From assembly GCA_028714495.1 (NCBI GenBank), contig JAQTMH010000001.1, positions 309,036-343,867 of the forward strand: a DNA stretch of 34,832 nt, given 5' to 3'. The translations under genes were made by a program, and so were the position numbers. The notes beneath the pieces were generated by a model. The model saw only the letters and a program-made list of their open reading frames with translations. It was not told the DNA's origin and did not search any database. Each line of letters begins with the position of its first letter. The first letter of the stretch is position 1. Below are positions 8,401 through 17,105 of this stretch, one piece after another. Source of the stretch: Patescibacteria group bacterium. Lineage in GTDB: Bacteria > Patescibacteriota > Patescibacteriia > JAHIZJ01.

Positions 8401-11128
8401 GAGTGAACCGGCTGAACACGCTTTTGACATCGGCGCTTACTGCTATCAAATTAACGAAATTCCAACCGCCAGTTATTGTAACAATAGCACCTATGGACGT
8501 TGGACGACCACGGTCGAAACAGCTGGTAAGTTTCTCGCGGCCTTTCGTACGCCTAACACTCAACCCGGTACTAACACATTTTATGTCGTTGCTAAAGATG
8601 AGGCCGGCTTGGTTGACTGGGACACCGAATCTTTTGACTGTGCTAATGGCCTTGGCTGTATTGAGTTTGAATCGAACACAATTTCGCCGAACGCCCCCCA
8701 GAGCTTTTCCCTGGTTGACGCTTCGAACCGTGACGCCCAAAGCTACCGCTTAACCTTGGGCTGGAAAAAGCCGGCTGACAACCCCGGTTCGGTTCTTTAT
8801 AAATACAATGTCTACCGTTCGACCGACGGCGTTGAATATACCCTGCGCGAAAGCCTGCTTCACGTCGACGGGCAGGATGAATACGCTTATACCGACGTCA
8901 GCCTGACCAGTACCGTCACTTACTACTACAAAGTAACGGCTTCGGATCTAGCCGGCGCCGAATCAGACTATACGTCAGCTATTTCTATGAAACCAGAGGG
9001 CAAATACACCATTCCTCCTGATCTAGTGGGCGCTCCATCAATTCAACCGCGCATTCGTTCAGCTCTGATTGAATGGCTGACTGAACCATCAACTCACCCG
9101 GCTAGCTCCTTCGTTCGCTACGGCTTGACTGAAGAATACGAATTGGGCGAACAGGGATCGTCAGATTTGGTTTCAAGCCACTCAGTTACGCTTATTGATT
9201 TAGAGCCGGCGACTACCTATCATTTCGAGCTAAAATGGCTGGATCGTGACGGTAATATCGGCTCCTCGCCTGACTATGAATTTACCACCAACGACGCGCC
9301 GTCAGCTCCAATCAATTTGACCGTGGACCCAGCTTCAAACACGGTAAACCGCTACACTTTTGATTGGGACCCGCCGGCCGACGAGGGCGTGACGATCAGC
9401 GGGTATTTCTATAGCGTAAACAATGTTCCAACCGTAGATAATGTAAAATTCGTTACTGATTCCCAGGTCGGACCGATCGCCGCGGCGACTCAACAGGGGG
9501 TAAATACTTTATACGTGGTGGCTGTTGATGATGCTGGCAACGTTAATTACGCTAATTATATTTCAGTTGAATTCGAAGTTCATACCGCCGCTCCAGGCGA
9601 ACCTCAAAATGTTACTATTATTGATTCCTCTGATCGAAACGCTGAACGCTATAATATCACCCTGACCTGGGACCCGCCAGCAACAGCCAGCACTGAAGAC
9701 GAAAACGAGATTTATTACTCCATCTACCGCTCGGAAGACGGCGGCATTTCATTTTCAAATATCGCCCGACTGACTTCAACCGGCTATCTTGACACTGGCT
9801 TAAATAATACCGTCAAGTATTATTATAAAATCACCGCCTCAGATAAGGCCGGGGCTTCATCAGAGTCTACTGATCCGGTGGCTGAGATTCCCGAGGGGCG
9901 CTACACCGCGCCGCCGGCTATCACCGAGCTGCCCATTGCCCTGGCTGATTCTTACACGGCCGTAATCACTTGGCGTACTGAGCGTGAAGCCTCTTCATTC
10001 GTGGACTTTGGGATCACCAGCAAAGAATGGGCCGAAGAGCAGGGTACGGCCCAGCTGATAGAAGCGCACTCCGTCAAGATCACCGGCTTAAAACCCGAAA
10101 CAAAATATTATTACCAGGTAAAAAGTATAGATATTGATGAAAATGTCGCTTATTCCGAGGTATATTCCTTTGTCACTCTCGAAGCCCCGAGAGTTTCCGA
10201 AGTGGCAATCACCGACGTCAGGCTATTTGACGCAATCATATCCTGGAAAACCAATAAAGAAACGACAACCTCTCTTGATTACGGCACCACCACTAAATAC
10301 GGCACGACCTATACTGACGTTGGCGGATCATTTACCTTCACCCATACCATTAAATTGGAAAAGCTAACTGACGCCACGACTTACCATCTGCGGATGGCCG
10401 GTCAAGACTCCAACAACAATCCTGTGCAGTCCGATGATTATAGTTTTACCACCCTAACCTTCCCGAAAGTTTCCGACATCAGGTTCCAAAATAAAGCTGA
10501 GGGCGAAACCGAGGTCACCTGGAAAACCAATGTTCCCACCACCTCCAATGTTGAATACTATAATCCGGACATCCCTTCGAAGACTCAAGGCAATACGGCC
10601 CTGGTTACCGAGCACTCAGTTCTACTCTTTGGGCTGGAAGACGCCACCCTTTATTCAACCAAGGTTCGTGGAACTGATCAATTCGGCTATGAGGCTGTTT
10701 CAGACGTGCTTACTTTCACCACTCTCGAAGATACCACGCCGCCAATCATCTCTAATGTCCAGTCAGAGTCTAACACCGTAGGCGCGGGCGACGCTTCTAA
10801 GGTCCAAATTATTATCTCTTGGCGAACTAACGAGCCAACCACATCCAAGGTTGAGTATGGCGAGGGTCTCGGAGATACCGCCTATTCGGGCGAGACCGAT
10901 GAAAACGCTGAGTTGGTTTTTGAGCACCTGGTGGTCGTCTCGAATCTTTCACCGGCCCGGACCTATCATTTCCGCGTGGTTTCAAACGATAAGGCCGGCA
11001 ATGAATCAAAATCCGGCTCATATTCCGTTTTAACCTCGCGCAAGCGCGAATCCTTCCTCCAGTTAGTCGTCTCCCAACTTGAAACCACCTTTTCCTGGCT
11101 AGGCAATATGGGTAATATATTTAAATAG
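2423..11128 (+). CDS. Giant (~2,900 aa) membrane-anchored surface protein with Kelch-like beta-propeller repeats and fibronectin type III domains
   Basis: Basic N-terminus plus TM segment IIATIGVFLFLLLTVGAFLGWRIFW; many repeats of the type 'xYRYDxxTxxWxxLAxxP...Y.G..L.Y'; C-terminal Fn3-like units (EATVTWKTNxPTTSxVEYG...). Start at ATG 2423 preferred because the longer ORF start overlaps the promoter -35; no clear SD, so start is uncertain. Confidence 0.85.
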   Translation: MKTKRKRREVKKLFLLKITSKFVRVFAWPKILSRYSVRNIFSPHFNQKSRKRQSIIATIGVFLFLLLTVGAFLGWRIFWASATSDTITFNTQAIWEAGEYYPGTIDTKSTADSMKIQSGYVGDWDKGTPGFYTDLAGYDYWSYDGASYGADFTTDGTYIYLIVGNRRPYLIRYNPETNSWKQLASAPTTFYYGGSITYDASTKSIFAIDGGEQNETGNATKHMYQYDLATDAWSRVTDAPDPWGLGSSIAADGAGTIYAVRGRSTDTLWSYDIASDEWDVTLPALPTPYYVYTTNGQPLEFVNEPYSDVNGDHCASGCLFTLYGNNNRQFFRYDIAERQWYYNSPTDLTIPSALGGVGYGSSFAYDSTNGNLYLLHGNQTDDFSKYDVSASDWDDAAADTPDAPGVVYNGGALVYLDGYIYAFKGYGVPDIWRFKVDDPGGNAWESISTPLAVGNDENGMMTFVPNGSYCADATGCLFVLRGANINPASADTFWRYNIGARTWSTLSDTNTTTSQNPTSYFRQGTSTCWNGADYIYALKANNVTNGSNTEFYRYTISTDTWSNSVNGLPLNHSGPGDYPSGNRTAHYGASLACLGANVYAIKGGSDANGSNHFFKFDGTNWSSLTVVPQRTYVGGALVSVPNGVDCADATGCVFALMGNQRGDFYRYDTTAGTWTSRASLPTATNYTAALSYDASGQIYATSGDYDTRMWRYDITTNTWTRVADLPARVGYNNALAYDATAGTMYLQMGMSTNSIWRFTPSNNNYISSATWISATQDLDYVNAWEQLTATNPTPGSSSISFALRSSTDKVTWSDWETVVNAETGDTTTQSLSSITTPARRYIQIKITLTSDGTNTPTLSDLAVTYTKDGTAPTNPTISGYSDSTETTGLTSDNSYYYTNPYFKLEDAADAHSGIAGYYVRWSDDDEDDPAASEDYYQTGATYVVNTELTPNGTYYLLVKTKDNAGNVSSSSTSFTYIYSGILITDETRQTWTAEADFEAAGTDESNINTEAGTGTAMTLDSVSPGTWMDLPATYGVSPDNLTAYRDTSMTYDGDNTIYVLRAENSKKFYSYTISSKTWTNLADITSTNVAWYGAVIEYVSGAANCRDNESDVTGTTKCVYALPGSSVNPPVGDTSKEFLRYDIDGTDANSWTSRAAISGVLLYGADLVWAGGDYLYAERGYNQSNFYRYSISTNTWADRATPDNAFYYGSTLAYVPNGTYCGDSQGCIFATRGAGSDHFWRYDINANSWSYLTAPPNASSSKGNYGATSLYYDGYIYLSGGYAATDFMKYDILTDTWTLLADLPATHYFGSTNGLIYHGDTDTIYMLRGYNEYSFFSYDVVNDKWRNPTLPHGMSSNGFSYGGLTYDDSDTLYVARGGNNNDFYKYTISTQIWTRLADVPMRMYYTSDLIYVDGYVYALTGIPPYAEGVTKFYRYDPTTDLWTRLDDTPSTVGYGTKLIYDGDHTIYTARGAGTATYYSYDLDDPGWSTQASAVPGTLTNGACAVMTEISDVKYIYQIRSSNTLDVYRCTLDTEAGTCTWTAQGQPGDPTDAPAGAGSINLYYGAACTVSGGNIFVPRGNTNNLDFLVYNISGDSWASRSLNSFYYDGRLVTGPGDILYGFRGYNTSSLERYVQQTDTTSFERVGTWTSQIIDSGTIYDFGGLTANDTAPDNTALKYETRTCSDAGCADDVDDEHWSDWDEVSNEKTVGSTDYYTLDSTPAQYVQLKITFTSDRIYTPTVNDITLSYYADGTAPDNPDTLTAKSQASGGVDIESGDWNNYTTPYFSWSGAADNTGGIGIQGYCVYFGTNSEADPADGCTPQTAATYTSSSLSTGETYYLRIKTKDYLGNTSAETWAPFTYSLDSVAPSRPTNLASSPAVPSAANSFNIFWTAGSDSGGSPSFQHCYKRYFSDEIQDESDTCIPSTETSLLGIEALVEGVNYFKIRTLDEAGNYSNGGEYESVAYRWAQTPPSLPLNVEHGEVEGDDYSHTFAWSEPAEHAFDIGAYCYQINEIPTASYCNNSTYGRWTTTVETAGKFLAAFRTPNTQPGTNTFYVVAKDEAGLVDWDTESFDCANGLGCIEFESNTISPNAPQSFSLVDASNRDAQSYRLTLGWKKPADNPGSVLYKYNVYRSTDGVEYTLRESLLHVDGQDEYAYTDVSLTSTVTYYYKVTASDLAGAESDYTSAISMKPEGKYTIPPDLVGAPSIQPRIRSALIEWLTEPSTHPASSFVRYGLTEEYELGEQGSSDLVSSHSVTLIDLEPATTYHFELKWLDRDGNIGSSPDYEFTTNDAPSAPINLTVDPASNTVNRYTFDWDPPADEGVTISGYFYSVNNVPTVDNVKFVTDSQVGPIAAATQQGVNTLYVVAVDDAGNVNYANYISVEFEVHTAAPGEPQNVTIIDSSDRNAERYNITLTWDPPATASTEDENEIYYSIYRSEDGGISFSNIARLTSTGYLDTGLNNTVKYYYKITASDKAGASSESTDPVAEIPEGRYTAPPAITELPIALADSYTAVITWRTEREASSFVDFGITSKEWAEEQGTAQLIEAHSVKITGLKPETKYYYQVKSIDIDENVAYSEVYSFVTLEAPRVSEVAITDVRLFDAIISWKTNKETTTSLDYGTTTKYGTTYTDVGGSFTFTHTIKLEKLTDATTYHLRMAGQDSNNNPVQSDDYSFTTLTFPKVSDIRFQNKAEGETEVTWKTNVPTTSNVEYYNPDIPSKTQGNTALVTEHSVLLFGLEDATLYSTKVRGTDQFGYEAVSDVLTFTTLEDTTPPIISNVQSESNTVGAGDASKVQIIISWRTNEPTTSKVEYGEGLGDTAYSGETDENAELVFEHLVVVSNLSPARTYHFRVVSNDKAGNESKSGSYSVLTSRKRESFLQLVVSQLETTFSWLGNMGNIFK

Positions 11129-11183
11129 ATCTAGAATCTATGTTACAATATACGGCTAAGGAAAAGCAAAATAATAAAAGATT

Positions 11184-12011
11184 ATGGTTAATGGCACTCC
11201 AGTAACTACTGACCAAAAATCAGCTCCTGAACAAAAACCCGCTTCGCCTGTAACAGTCAACGGATCCTTGGTTAGTGAAATTGTGGCTGATCAGCAGGAT
11301 TTATCCAAAGATTCATTCTTCAAAAAACCGATTATCAAGCTGGAGGGTGTCGGCAAGAGTTTTAAGGTCGGCAATGAGTGGGTAAAAATACTCAAGAATA
11401 TTAATCTAGAAATTTTTCCCCGCGAATTTGTGGTAATTCTCGGCCCCTCGGGCTGCGGAAAATCCACCCTGTTAAACACTATCCTCGGCCTGGAAAAGCC
11501 AACCTCTGGCCGGGTTATCATCCGCGGTCACGACATCACCAATTACAATCTCGATCAATTGGCTCAATTCCGTCTCAAAAAGTTCGGGGTCGTCTATCAG
11601 CGACCCGACTGGTTGAGAGCTTTAAATGTTATTGAGAATGTCGCCCTGCCGCTGGCTATCACTGACATACCAAAAAAATATCGTTTAAACCGAGCCTTAG
11701 AACTTTTGCGTAAATTGAAGATCGACCACCGGGCCTACTATAACCCCACTGAACTGTCCGGCGGTCAACAGCAACGCGCCGTCATTGCCCGGGCTCTGAT
11801 CAATAACCCCTGGATCGTCGTAACCGATGAGCCAACCGGTAACCTGGACAGTGAATCAGCTGATAACGTCATGCAAATTTTCCGTTCACTTAACGAGGAT
11901 TCGAAACGTACCTTGATTATGGTCACCCACAATATCGACTATGTCCATTACGCCACCCGGACTGTTTATATGAGAGACGGTGAAATTCTAAATAAGCGAA
12001 TAAACATATAA
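11184..12011 (+). CDS. ABC transporter ATP-binding protein (MacB/LolD-like)
   Basis: Walker A GPSGCGKST, signature LSGGQQQRAVIARAL, Walker B WIVVTDEPTGNLD; ~50-aa N-terminal extension. Confidence 0.93.
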   Translation: MVNGTPVTTDQKSAPEQKPASPVTVNGSLVSEIVADQQDLSKDSFFKKPIIKLEGVGKSFKVGNEWVKILKNINLEIFPREFVVILGPSGCGKSTLLNTILGLEKPTSGRVIIRGHDITNYNLDQLAQFRLKKFGVVYQRPDWLRALNVIENVALPLAITDIPKKYRLNRALELLRKLKIDHRAYYNPTELSGGQQQRAVIARALINNPWIVVTDEPTGNLDSESADNVMQIFRSLNEDSKRTLIMVTHNIDYVHYATRTVYMRDGEILNKRINI

Positions 12012-12014
12012 ATC

Positions 12015-13211
12015 ATGCGCCTTAGCTATATTGTATTTCTCGCGGTCAGAAGTCTGCGTAACCGTAAACTCCGAAGCGCTCTTACTATCGGCGGTATGAT
12101 TGTTGGAATCGGCGCCATTGTCTTTCTCGTTTCGCTGGGATTCGGTCTGCAAAAACTGATCAAGGAGCGGGTGACGAACATCGAGGCCTTGACCGTTCTC
12201 GAGGTTTCAACCGGCGAATCACTTCTTTTAAAAATTGACAAAAAAGCCATTGATAGTTTCAAGGCCATACCCAACGTAGTCGAAGTCAGCCCCTCGGTAA
12301 ACCTCTCGGGTCAAGCGCTCTACCAAAATGCTGGCACTGATATCGCGGTTTTTGGCATCAATCCGACCTATGCCTCGATCGAAAGTACGCGCCTAGTAAA
12401 TTCCGGTCGGGCCCTAAACGAGGGCACCAAGGACGAGGCGCTGCTTACTACCACTGCCCTGGAACTGCTAGGCATCGCCAATCGTCAAGATATCCTTGGC
12501 CAATCTATCCGCCTAAAAGTTTTTATTCCTGATCCAGATTCAGAAACCGGGGATCAGATTTCAGAAGATGCCACAGTCAAAGTGGTGGGCATTATTGATG
12601 ACGAGGAATTGAGCGTGGCTTACGTCCCGCTTGATTTAATCGAACCCTTCGGGATCAAGGAGTACGACATGGCAAAGGTTAAAGTAACTGAGCGCTCTAA
12701 GCTCAACGACGTCAGGCTTCGGATTGAAACCCAGGGTTACCAGGTTGCTTCCTTGGCTGATACCGTCGGTCAAATCGACCAGATTTTCCTTGTTTTCCAA
12801 GTAGTTATGGGTGGGTTTGGTCTTATCGCCATGTTCGTGGCTTCACTCGGGGCTTTCAATACTCTCACGGTTTCCCTTCTTGAAAGAACCCGCGAAGTCG
12901 GGATAATGAAAGCTCTCGGCTCGACCCGCAAAGATATTTATCGGCTCTTTCTGACTGAGTCGTGGGTTATTTCTCTCACTGGCGGTCTGTTGGGCATTCT
13001 CCTCGGCTGGGGAGGCGGAGCCTTGGGCAACCTCGGCTTAAATTATCTGGCCAATCGCTTCGGTGGGGAAGCGGTTGACGTTTTTTACACGCCCTGGTTA
13101 TTTGTTATCCTGATGGTCACCATCTCGCTGGGCATCGGCTTCTTAACCGGAGCCTACCCGGCCCAGCGCGCTTCAAAGCTCAACCCTCTGGACGCCCTGC
13201 GATACGAATAA
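12015..13211 (+). CDS. ABC transporter permease (MacB/FtsX family)
   Basis: N-terminal TM RSALTIGGMIVGIGAIVFLVSLG, MacB periplasmic-like core, C-terminal TMs with LLERTREVGIMKALGSTRKDI and YPAQRASKLNPLDALRYE. Confidence 0.92.
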   Translation: MRLSYIVFLAVRSLRNRKLRSALTIGGMIVGIGAIVFLVSLGFGLQKLIKERVTNIEALTVLEVSTGESLLLKIDKKAIDSFKAIPNVVEVSPSVNLSGQALYQNAGTDIAVFGINPTYASIESTRLVNSGRALNEGTKDEALLTTTALELLGIANRQDILGQSIRLKVFIPDPDSETGDQISEDATVKVVGIIDDEELSVAYVPLDLIEPFGIKEYDMAKVKVTERSKLNDVRLRIETQGYQVASLADTVGQIDQIFLVFQVVMGGFGLIAMFVASLGAFNTLTVSLLERTREVGIMKALGSTRKDIYRLFLTESWVISLTGGLLGILLGWGGGALGNLGLNYLANRFGGEAVDVFYTPWLFVILMVTISLGIGFLTGAYPAQRASKLNPLDALRYE

Positions 13212-13224
13212 TATTTCGATACAA

Positions 13225-13250
13225 TAAAACAGCGAGCAAACGCTGTTTTA
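13225..13250. terminator. Bidirectional terminator between convergent genes
   Basis: taaaacagcg-agcaaa-cgctgtttta, perfect 10-bp stem with A/T-rich flanks. Confidence 0.75.
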
Positions 13251-13271
13251 TTATCTAACAATGTCCTTTAT

Positions 13272-16200
13272 TTAGAAGTCTCCGGCTGCGACCGTAATAC
13301 CACTTTTATATGACGCGGCGTAAGCGTTGAATTCTTTCGCCACTTGTTTCCCGGTTTGATCAAAAATTCTAACTGCCGGGCTGCTATCGCTACCGACCCC
13401 GGTAATAATCTCGCTGACTCCATCGCCGTCAATATCGACAGAGGATACCGAGATACCGCCGCGGAAATTGGGGCTGTAGGCCATAAATCCAGGGTTGATT
13501 AAAGCCACCGTCTTGTTTTTACCAAGGCCGAATATTCTCACGTGCGGACCGCCCGCGCTGACAATCCCGGTCATTATTTCATCTCGGCCATCGCCGTTCA
13601 CGTCGCCCATGCAGGAATTTATTCCGCCGCGGAAACTGGGCGCGTAAGCCATAATTCCCAGTGAGACTGCCACATATTTTTTATTTCTAACGCCGAACGT
13701 CCGAATATGCGGCCCGCCTTTGCTAGTCGGCGTAGTTACGATATCGCCGATGCCATCGCCCTCGATATCGCCAATGGAAATCGCGATTCCGCCACGAAAA
13801 TTCTTATCGTAAGCATAGAAGTTTTCTGAGACTGCCACAATTTTGCCGCTACGCAAACCGAATATCCGGACATTCGGACTGCCACCGCTGATCGGAGCTA
13901 CCGCGATTTCAGCCGGGCCATCGCCTTCGATATCGCCAACGGCGATGTTAATTCCGCCACGGAATTTTGAATCATAGGCGTCGAAATCCAAACCCAGATT
14001 ATCCCCATTTTCATTGAATACTTTAATCGTCGGGATACCCCCCTCCCTGGTACTGGTCACAATTTCCGTGTTTCCGTCTCCATTCACGTCTCCGGTAGCA
14101 ACATTTATCCCGCCCCGAAAGCTGTCAGAATAAGCGTTAAAACTCTTGAGAAATTTACCCGACGTGTCAAACACCCTTACTTCGGGCCCACCGCCTTTTT
14201 TCGTGCCGGTGATAACACGGACCGCCGGATTAAAGACATACGTCAAATATACTCCGTCTGAAACATTGCTCAGGTTATCAACCGCCTTGACGTGTAAATA
14301 GTAGGTGCCATGGGTCGTAAGTCGAGGAGCGGCATAGGTGTTTGTCGTCTGAAATGTGCCTGAAAGGGCGTCGGCATAAACGTCAGTTGAAAAGTATACA
14401 TAGTATCCTTGCAGGCCGTTAGTGTCCTCCGCGCCTGTCCATTCGAAGTAGGGCCGGCGGACTGCTTGATCCACCGTATCTGGGTCGACTAAACTAGAAC
14501 TGCCCGACCGGCCGTTGTAAACATAGTAAAGGGTCGGCGCTTGAGTTACCTCCTTATCAATGTTGCTCACGGTAGCTGTGGCTGTGCCACTATTGCCTGC
14601 TAAATCAGCATATTCAAATATAAAACTGCCGTTTTCAGTGAAAGTGTATGAATTCGAACCCAAATTATTGGTTATGGTGATAGTCTCGTCTGATGTTAGC
14701 GTTGCTACCACGTTTCCGCTGATCGGCTCAGTGGTTGAATAGCTGATAGTGACTGTCGCGACTGTTTTATCAATGTTGCTAACCGTGGCAATTGCCGAGC
14801 CCGGATTACCCGCCAAATCAGTAAATTGAAAAGTAAAACTGCCGTTTTCAGTGAAGGTGTAGGCAGCAGAGCCGCTGTTATTCGTCACGGTAACTGTTTC
14901 ATCGGGAACTAAAGTCGCTGTCACGTCTTCATTAGTTGGGTCGGTGGTTGAATAGCTGATGGTAGCGGTCGGAGCATCATCGTCAACGTACTGGAGCGAC
15001 GAGGCGGCATTGATTCTGCTTTCAGTCGCGATTAGACCAGCCAGCGAGCTTTTATAATCCGCATTGTCCAAAATCGCGTTCCTCAATCCCGAATAGCTGT
15101 AGCTGGAGTTGCTTGCCTTAAGTAAAGCCGCTAAGCCCGTAACCTGAGGCGTGGCCATTGAAGTGCCTTGAAAATAATCATAGCTGCCGTTTGCCGCCTG
15201 GGGATAGATTATTCTTACGTTGTCCACATACGCTCCATAATAGTTATTTATCGAGTCATCAGTCACCCATTGGAATCTAACCATAAGGTTGGCATTTTTA
15301 TACTGCGTAATATCGATTGTGTTTTCCCCGTAATCCAAATCGCCGCAATAGTATTCCACTTCGTGCCAATCGCCTCCGTCATATACTTGAACCGAGAGAT
15401 AGTCATACAAACAATCCGCCTCATATTCTGCCTCAACGGCGTAATCATATTGCAGAATAACGGTGCTTTGGGCCGATGCATCCATGGCCTCAGAGGTGAC
15501 ATAGCCATTGGCGTTGTTTTGATAGGGCTCTGACGCTGAATCGGCCCAAGCTTTGATATCTCCGCCGACTGTGGCGCCTGTCACCCAATAACTATTTGTT
15601 CCGCTCTCACTAAACACGGTATTGGTAAAGTCAGGCGTAGCCGCCTCCGTAAAAGTCTCATCAATGTAGCGATAGGGAACTGAGCTATAAATATTCACGC
15701 CGGGCGCGGCCACGTCAACCGAAGTTGTTCCGTAATTGGAAAAAGAGGCTAAATCATCATTTTGATCAGTCGCGGCTACTGAAATAATATTATCCAAGTC
15801 ATAATCAGACGGATAGGCGTGCGTTCCTCCGTCATTATCAGTCGCGCTATTGCCAGCCGCGGCCATGAGTAGGAGTCCGGCATCTCTAGCGTCCGAAATC
15901 GCGTCATAGGATGTTTGGCTATAACCGCTACCGCCGCCGCTGTAATTGGCGATTTTTATCCCCTGGGCCACGGCATAATTAATTGCCGCCGCGAAATCGC
16001 TGGTCGTGCCCGAACCGTTTTCATCAAAGACGCGCAAAGGCATAATTTTTACGGTCCAATTGACTCCAACCACGCCCGTGGCATTGTTGCCGATCGCTCC
16101 GATTGTCCCGGCCACGTGGGTTCCGTGGCCATTTTGATCTTCCGGCGTGCTATCCGAATCAACAAAGTCGTATCCGCTGACCACGTTAGCGTGCAGATCC

Positions 16201-16796
16201 GGATGATTTTGGGCGATGCCACTGTCAATCACCGCCACGGTTACCGAACTTGAACCGGTTTCGATAGTCCAGGCTTCTGGCGCGTCCATATCAGCGTCGA
16301 GCGTACCAGCCGTGCCATTCACCGTCTGGCCGGTATTATGCAAACCCCAAAGCTGACTAAATGAAGTATCATTGGGCATAGTAAAGATGTGTTCAATATA
16401 ATTCGGTTCAGCGTATTCAACTGTCGGGTCAGCCTCCAATTCATCGATCAGCTGGGTCGTGGTTTTGGCTTCTGATTTCAAAAGCAGAACATTTTGTTCT
16501 TTAAGTTGTGTTTTTTCCGAAAGACCCCTGACCTCAGCCAAAGCCGCGGCGCTGGCAATCCCCTGCGGCTGATTCAAGTCTACTTCACTTTTTTTAAATT
16601 TAACCAGTACCTCGCCCTCAACAAAGTTTTTCTCAGCCTTGGCCTGACCTGTCCGGCCGCTGGCGATTCTATGCTCGGCCAGCGACTGGTCATACGGCTT
16701 GGCCTTGCCCTGGTCTTCAGAAGCAACGGCCTTGGGCAGGACAAATACCACCAAAAGAAGAGCTGTTATTAAAGCTAACCTTTTAAAAATAAACAT
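13272..16796 (-). CDS. Secreted subtilisin-like S8 serine protease with Ig-like domains and C-terminal FG-GAP/VCBS-like repeats
   Basis: Signal peptide; propeptide-like GEVLVKFKK; catalytic motifs VAVIDSGI, NGHGTHVAGTIGA, GTSMATPQVTG; ~7 C-terminal 'RGGI.V..GDV.GDG..EIVT....GG.P.VRIF' repeats; RBS AGGAGG upstream. Confidence 0.93.
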   Translation of the reverse strand: MFIFKRLALITALLLVVFVLPKAVASEDQGKAKPYDQSLAEHRIASGRTGQAKAEKNFVEGEVLVKFKKSEVDLNQPQGIASAAALAEVRGLSEKTQLKEQNVLLLKSEAKTTTQLIDELEADPTVEYAEPNYIEHIFTMPNDTSFSQLWGLHNTGQTVNGTAGTLDADMDAPEAWTIETGSSSVTVAVIDSGIAQNHPDLHANVVSGYDFVDSDSTPEDQNGHGTHVAGTIGAIGNNATGVVGVNWTVKIMPLRVFDENGSGTTSDFAAAINYAVAQGIKIANYSGGGSGYSQTSYDAISDARDAGLLLMAAAGNSATDNDGGTHAYPSDYDLDNIISVAATDQNDDLASFSNYGTTSVDVAAPGVNIYSSVPYRYIDETFTEAATPDFTNTVFSESGTNSYWVTGATVGGDIKAWADSASEPYQNNANGYVTSEAMDASAQSTVILQYDYAVEAEYEADCLYDYLSVQVYDGGDWHEVEYYCGDLDYGENTIDITQYKNANLMVRFQWVTDDSINNYYGAYVDNVRIIYPQAANGSYDYFQGTSMATPQVTGLAALLKASNSSYSYSGLRNAILDNADYKSSLAGLIATESRINAASSLQYVDDDAPTATISYSTTDPTNEDVTATLVPDETVTVTNNSGSAAYTFTENGSFTFQFTDLAGNPGSAIATVSNIDKTVATVTISYSTTEPISGNVVATLTSDETITITNNLGSNSYTFTENGSFIFEYADLAGNSGTATATVSNIDKEVTQAPTLYYVYNGRSGSSSLVDPDTVDQAVRRPYFEWTGAEDTNGLQGYYVYFSTDVYADALSGTFQTTNTYAAPRLTTHGTYYLHVKAVDNLSNVSDGVYLTYVFNPAVRVITGTKKGGGPEVRVFDTSGKFLKSFNAYSDSFRGGINVATGDVNGDGNTEIVTSTREGGIPTIKVFNENGDNLGLDFDAYDSKFRGGINIAVGDIEGDGPAEIAVAPISGGSPNVRIFGLRSGKIVAVSENFYAYDKNFRGGIAISIGDIEGDGIGDIVTTPTSKGGPHIRTFGVRNKKYVAVSLGIMAYAPSFRGGINSCMGDVNGDGRDEIMTGIVSAGGPHVRIFGLGKNKTVALINPGFMAYSPNFRGGISVSSVDIDGDGVSEIITGVGSDSSPAVRIFDQTGKQVAKEFNAYAASYKSGITVAAGDF

Positions 16797-16950
16797 TTGG
16801 TGGTCCTCCTAATATTAGATTATTTTTTGATTAAGTTGCTCTTATGCTGCTTCAAGCTTATTATATCAAAATACGGCCATTAGCAGAAGCCTCGTACATT
16901 GACAGTTCGGCCGGTGGAAATTATACTAGAATAGATTTTCTTTTAAGTAC

Positions 16951-17025
16951 GGCCCTATCGTCTAATGGTTAGGACACCACGCTTTCAATGTGGTAATCGG
17001 GGTTCGATCCCCCGTGGGGCTACCA
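16951..17025 (+). tRNA. tRNA-Glu (anticodon TTC), CCA encoded
   Basis: GGCCCTATCGTCTAATGGTTAGGACACCACGCTTTCAATGTGGTAATCGGGGTTCGATCCCCCGTGGGGCTACCA; anticodon loop CTTTCAA. Confidence 0.93.
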
Positions 17026-17105
17026 GAATCATACTATTCGAAGTTTTTAAAAACTTTTTGCAGGCGAGGATGGTCATCCTCGCCTTTGGCGTATATAATA
17101 GTGAT

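Noticed and set aside
3381-10851. Many 60-130-aa ORFs on both strands inside the giant gene
   Set aside because: Alternative-frame ORFs within a repetitive coding region without start signals or recognisable domains.
16965-17105. N-terminal extension of the tsaD ORF
   Set aside because: Overlaps the tRNA-Glu gene; canonical TsaD starts with MKILAIETSCDDT at 17106.
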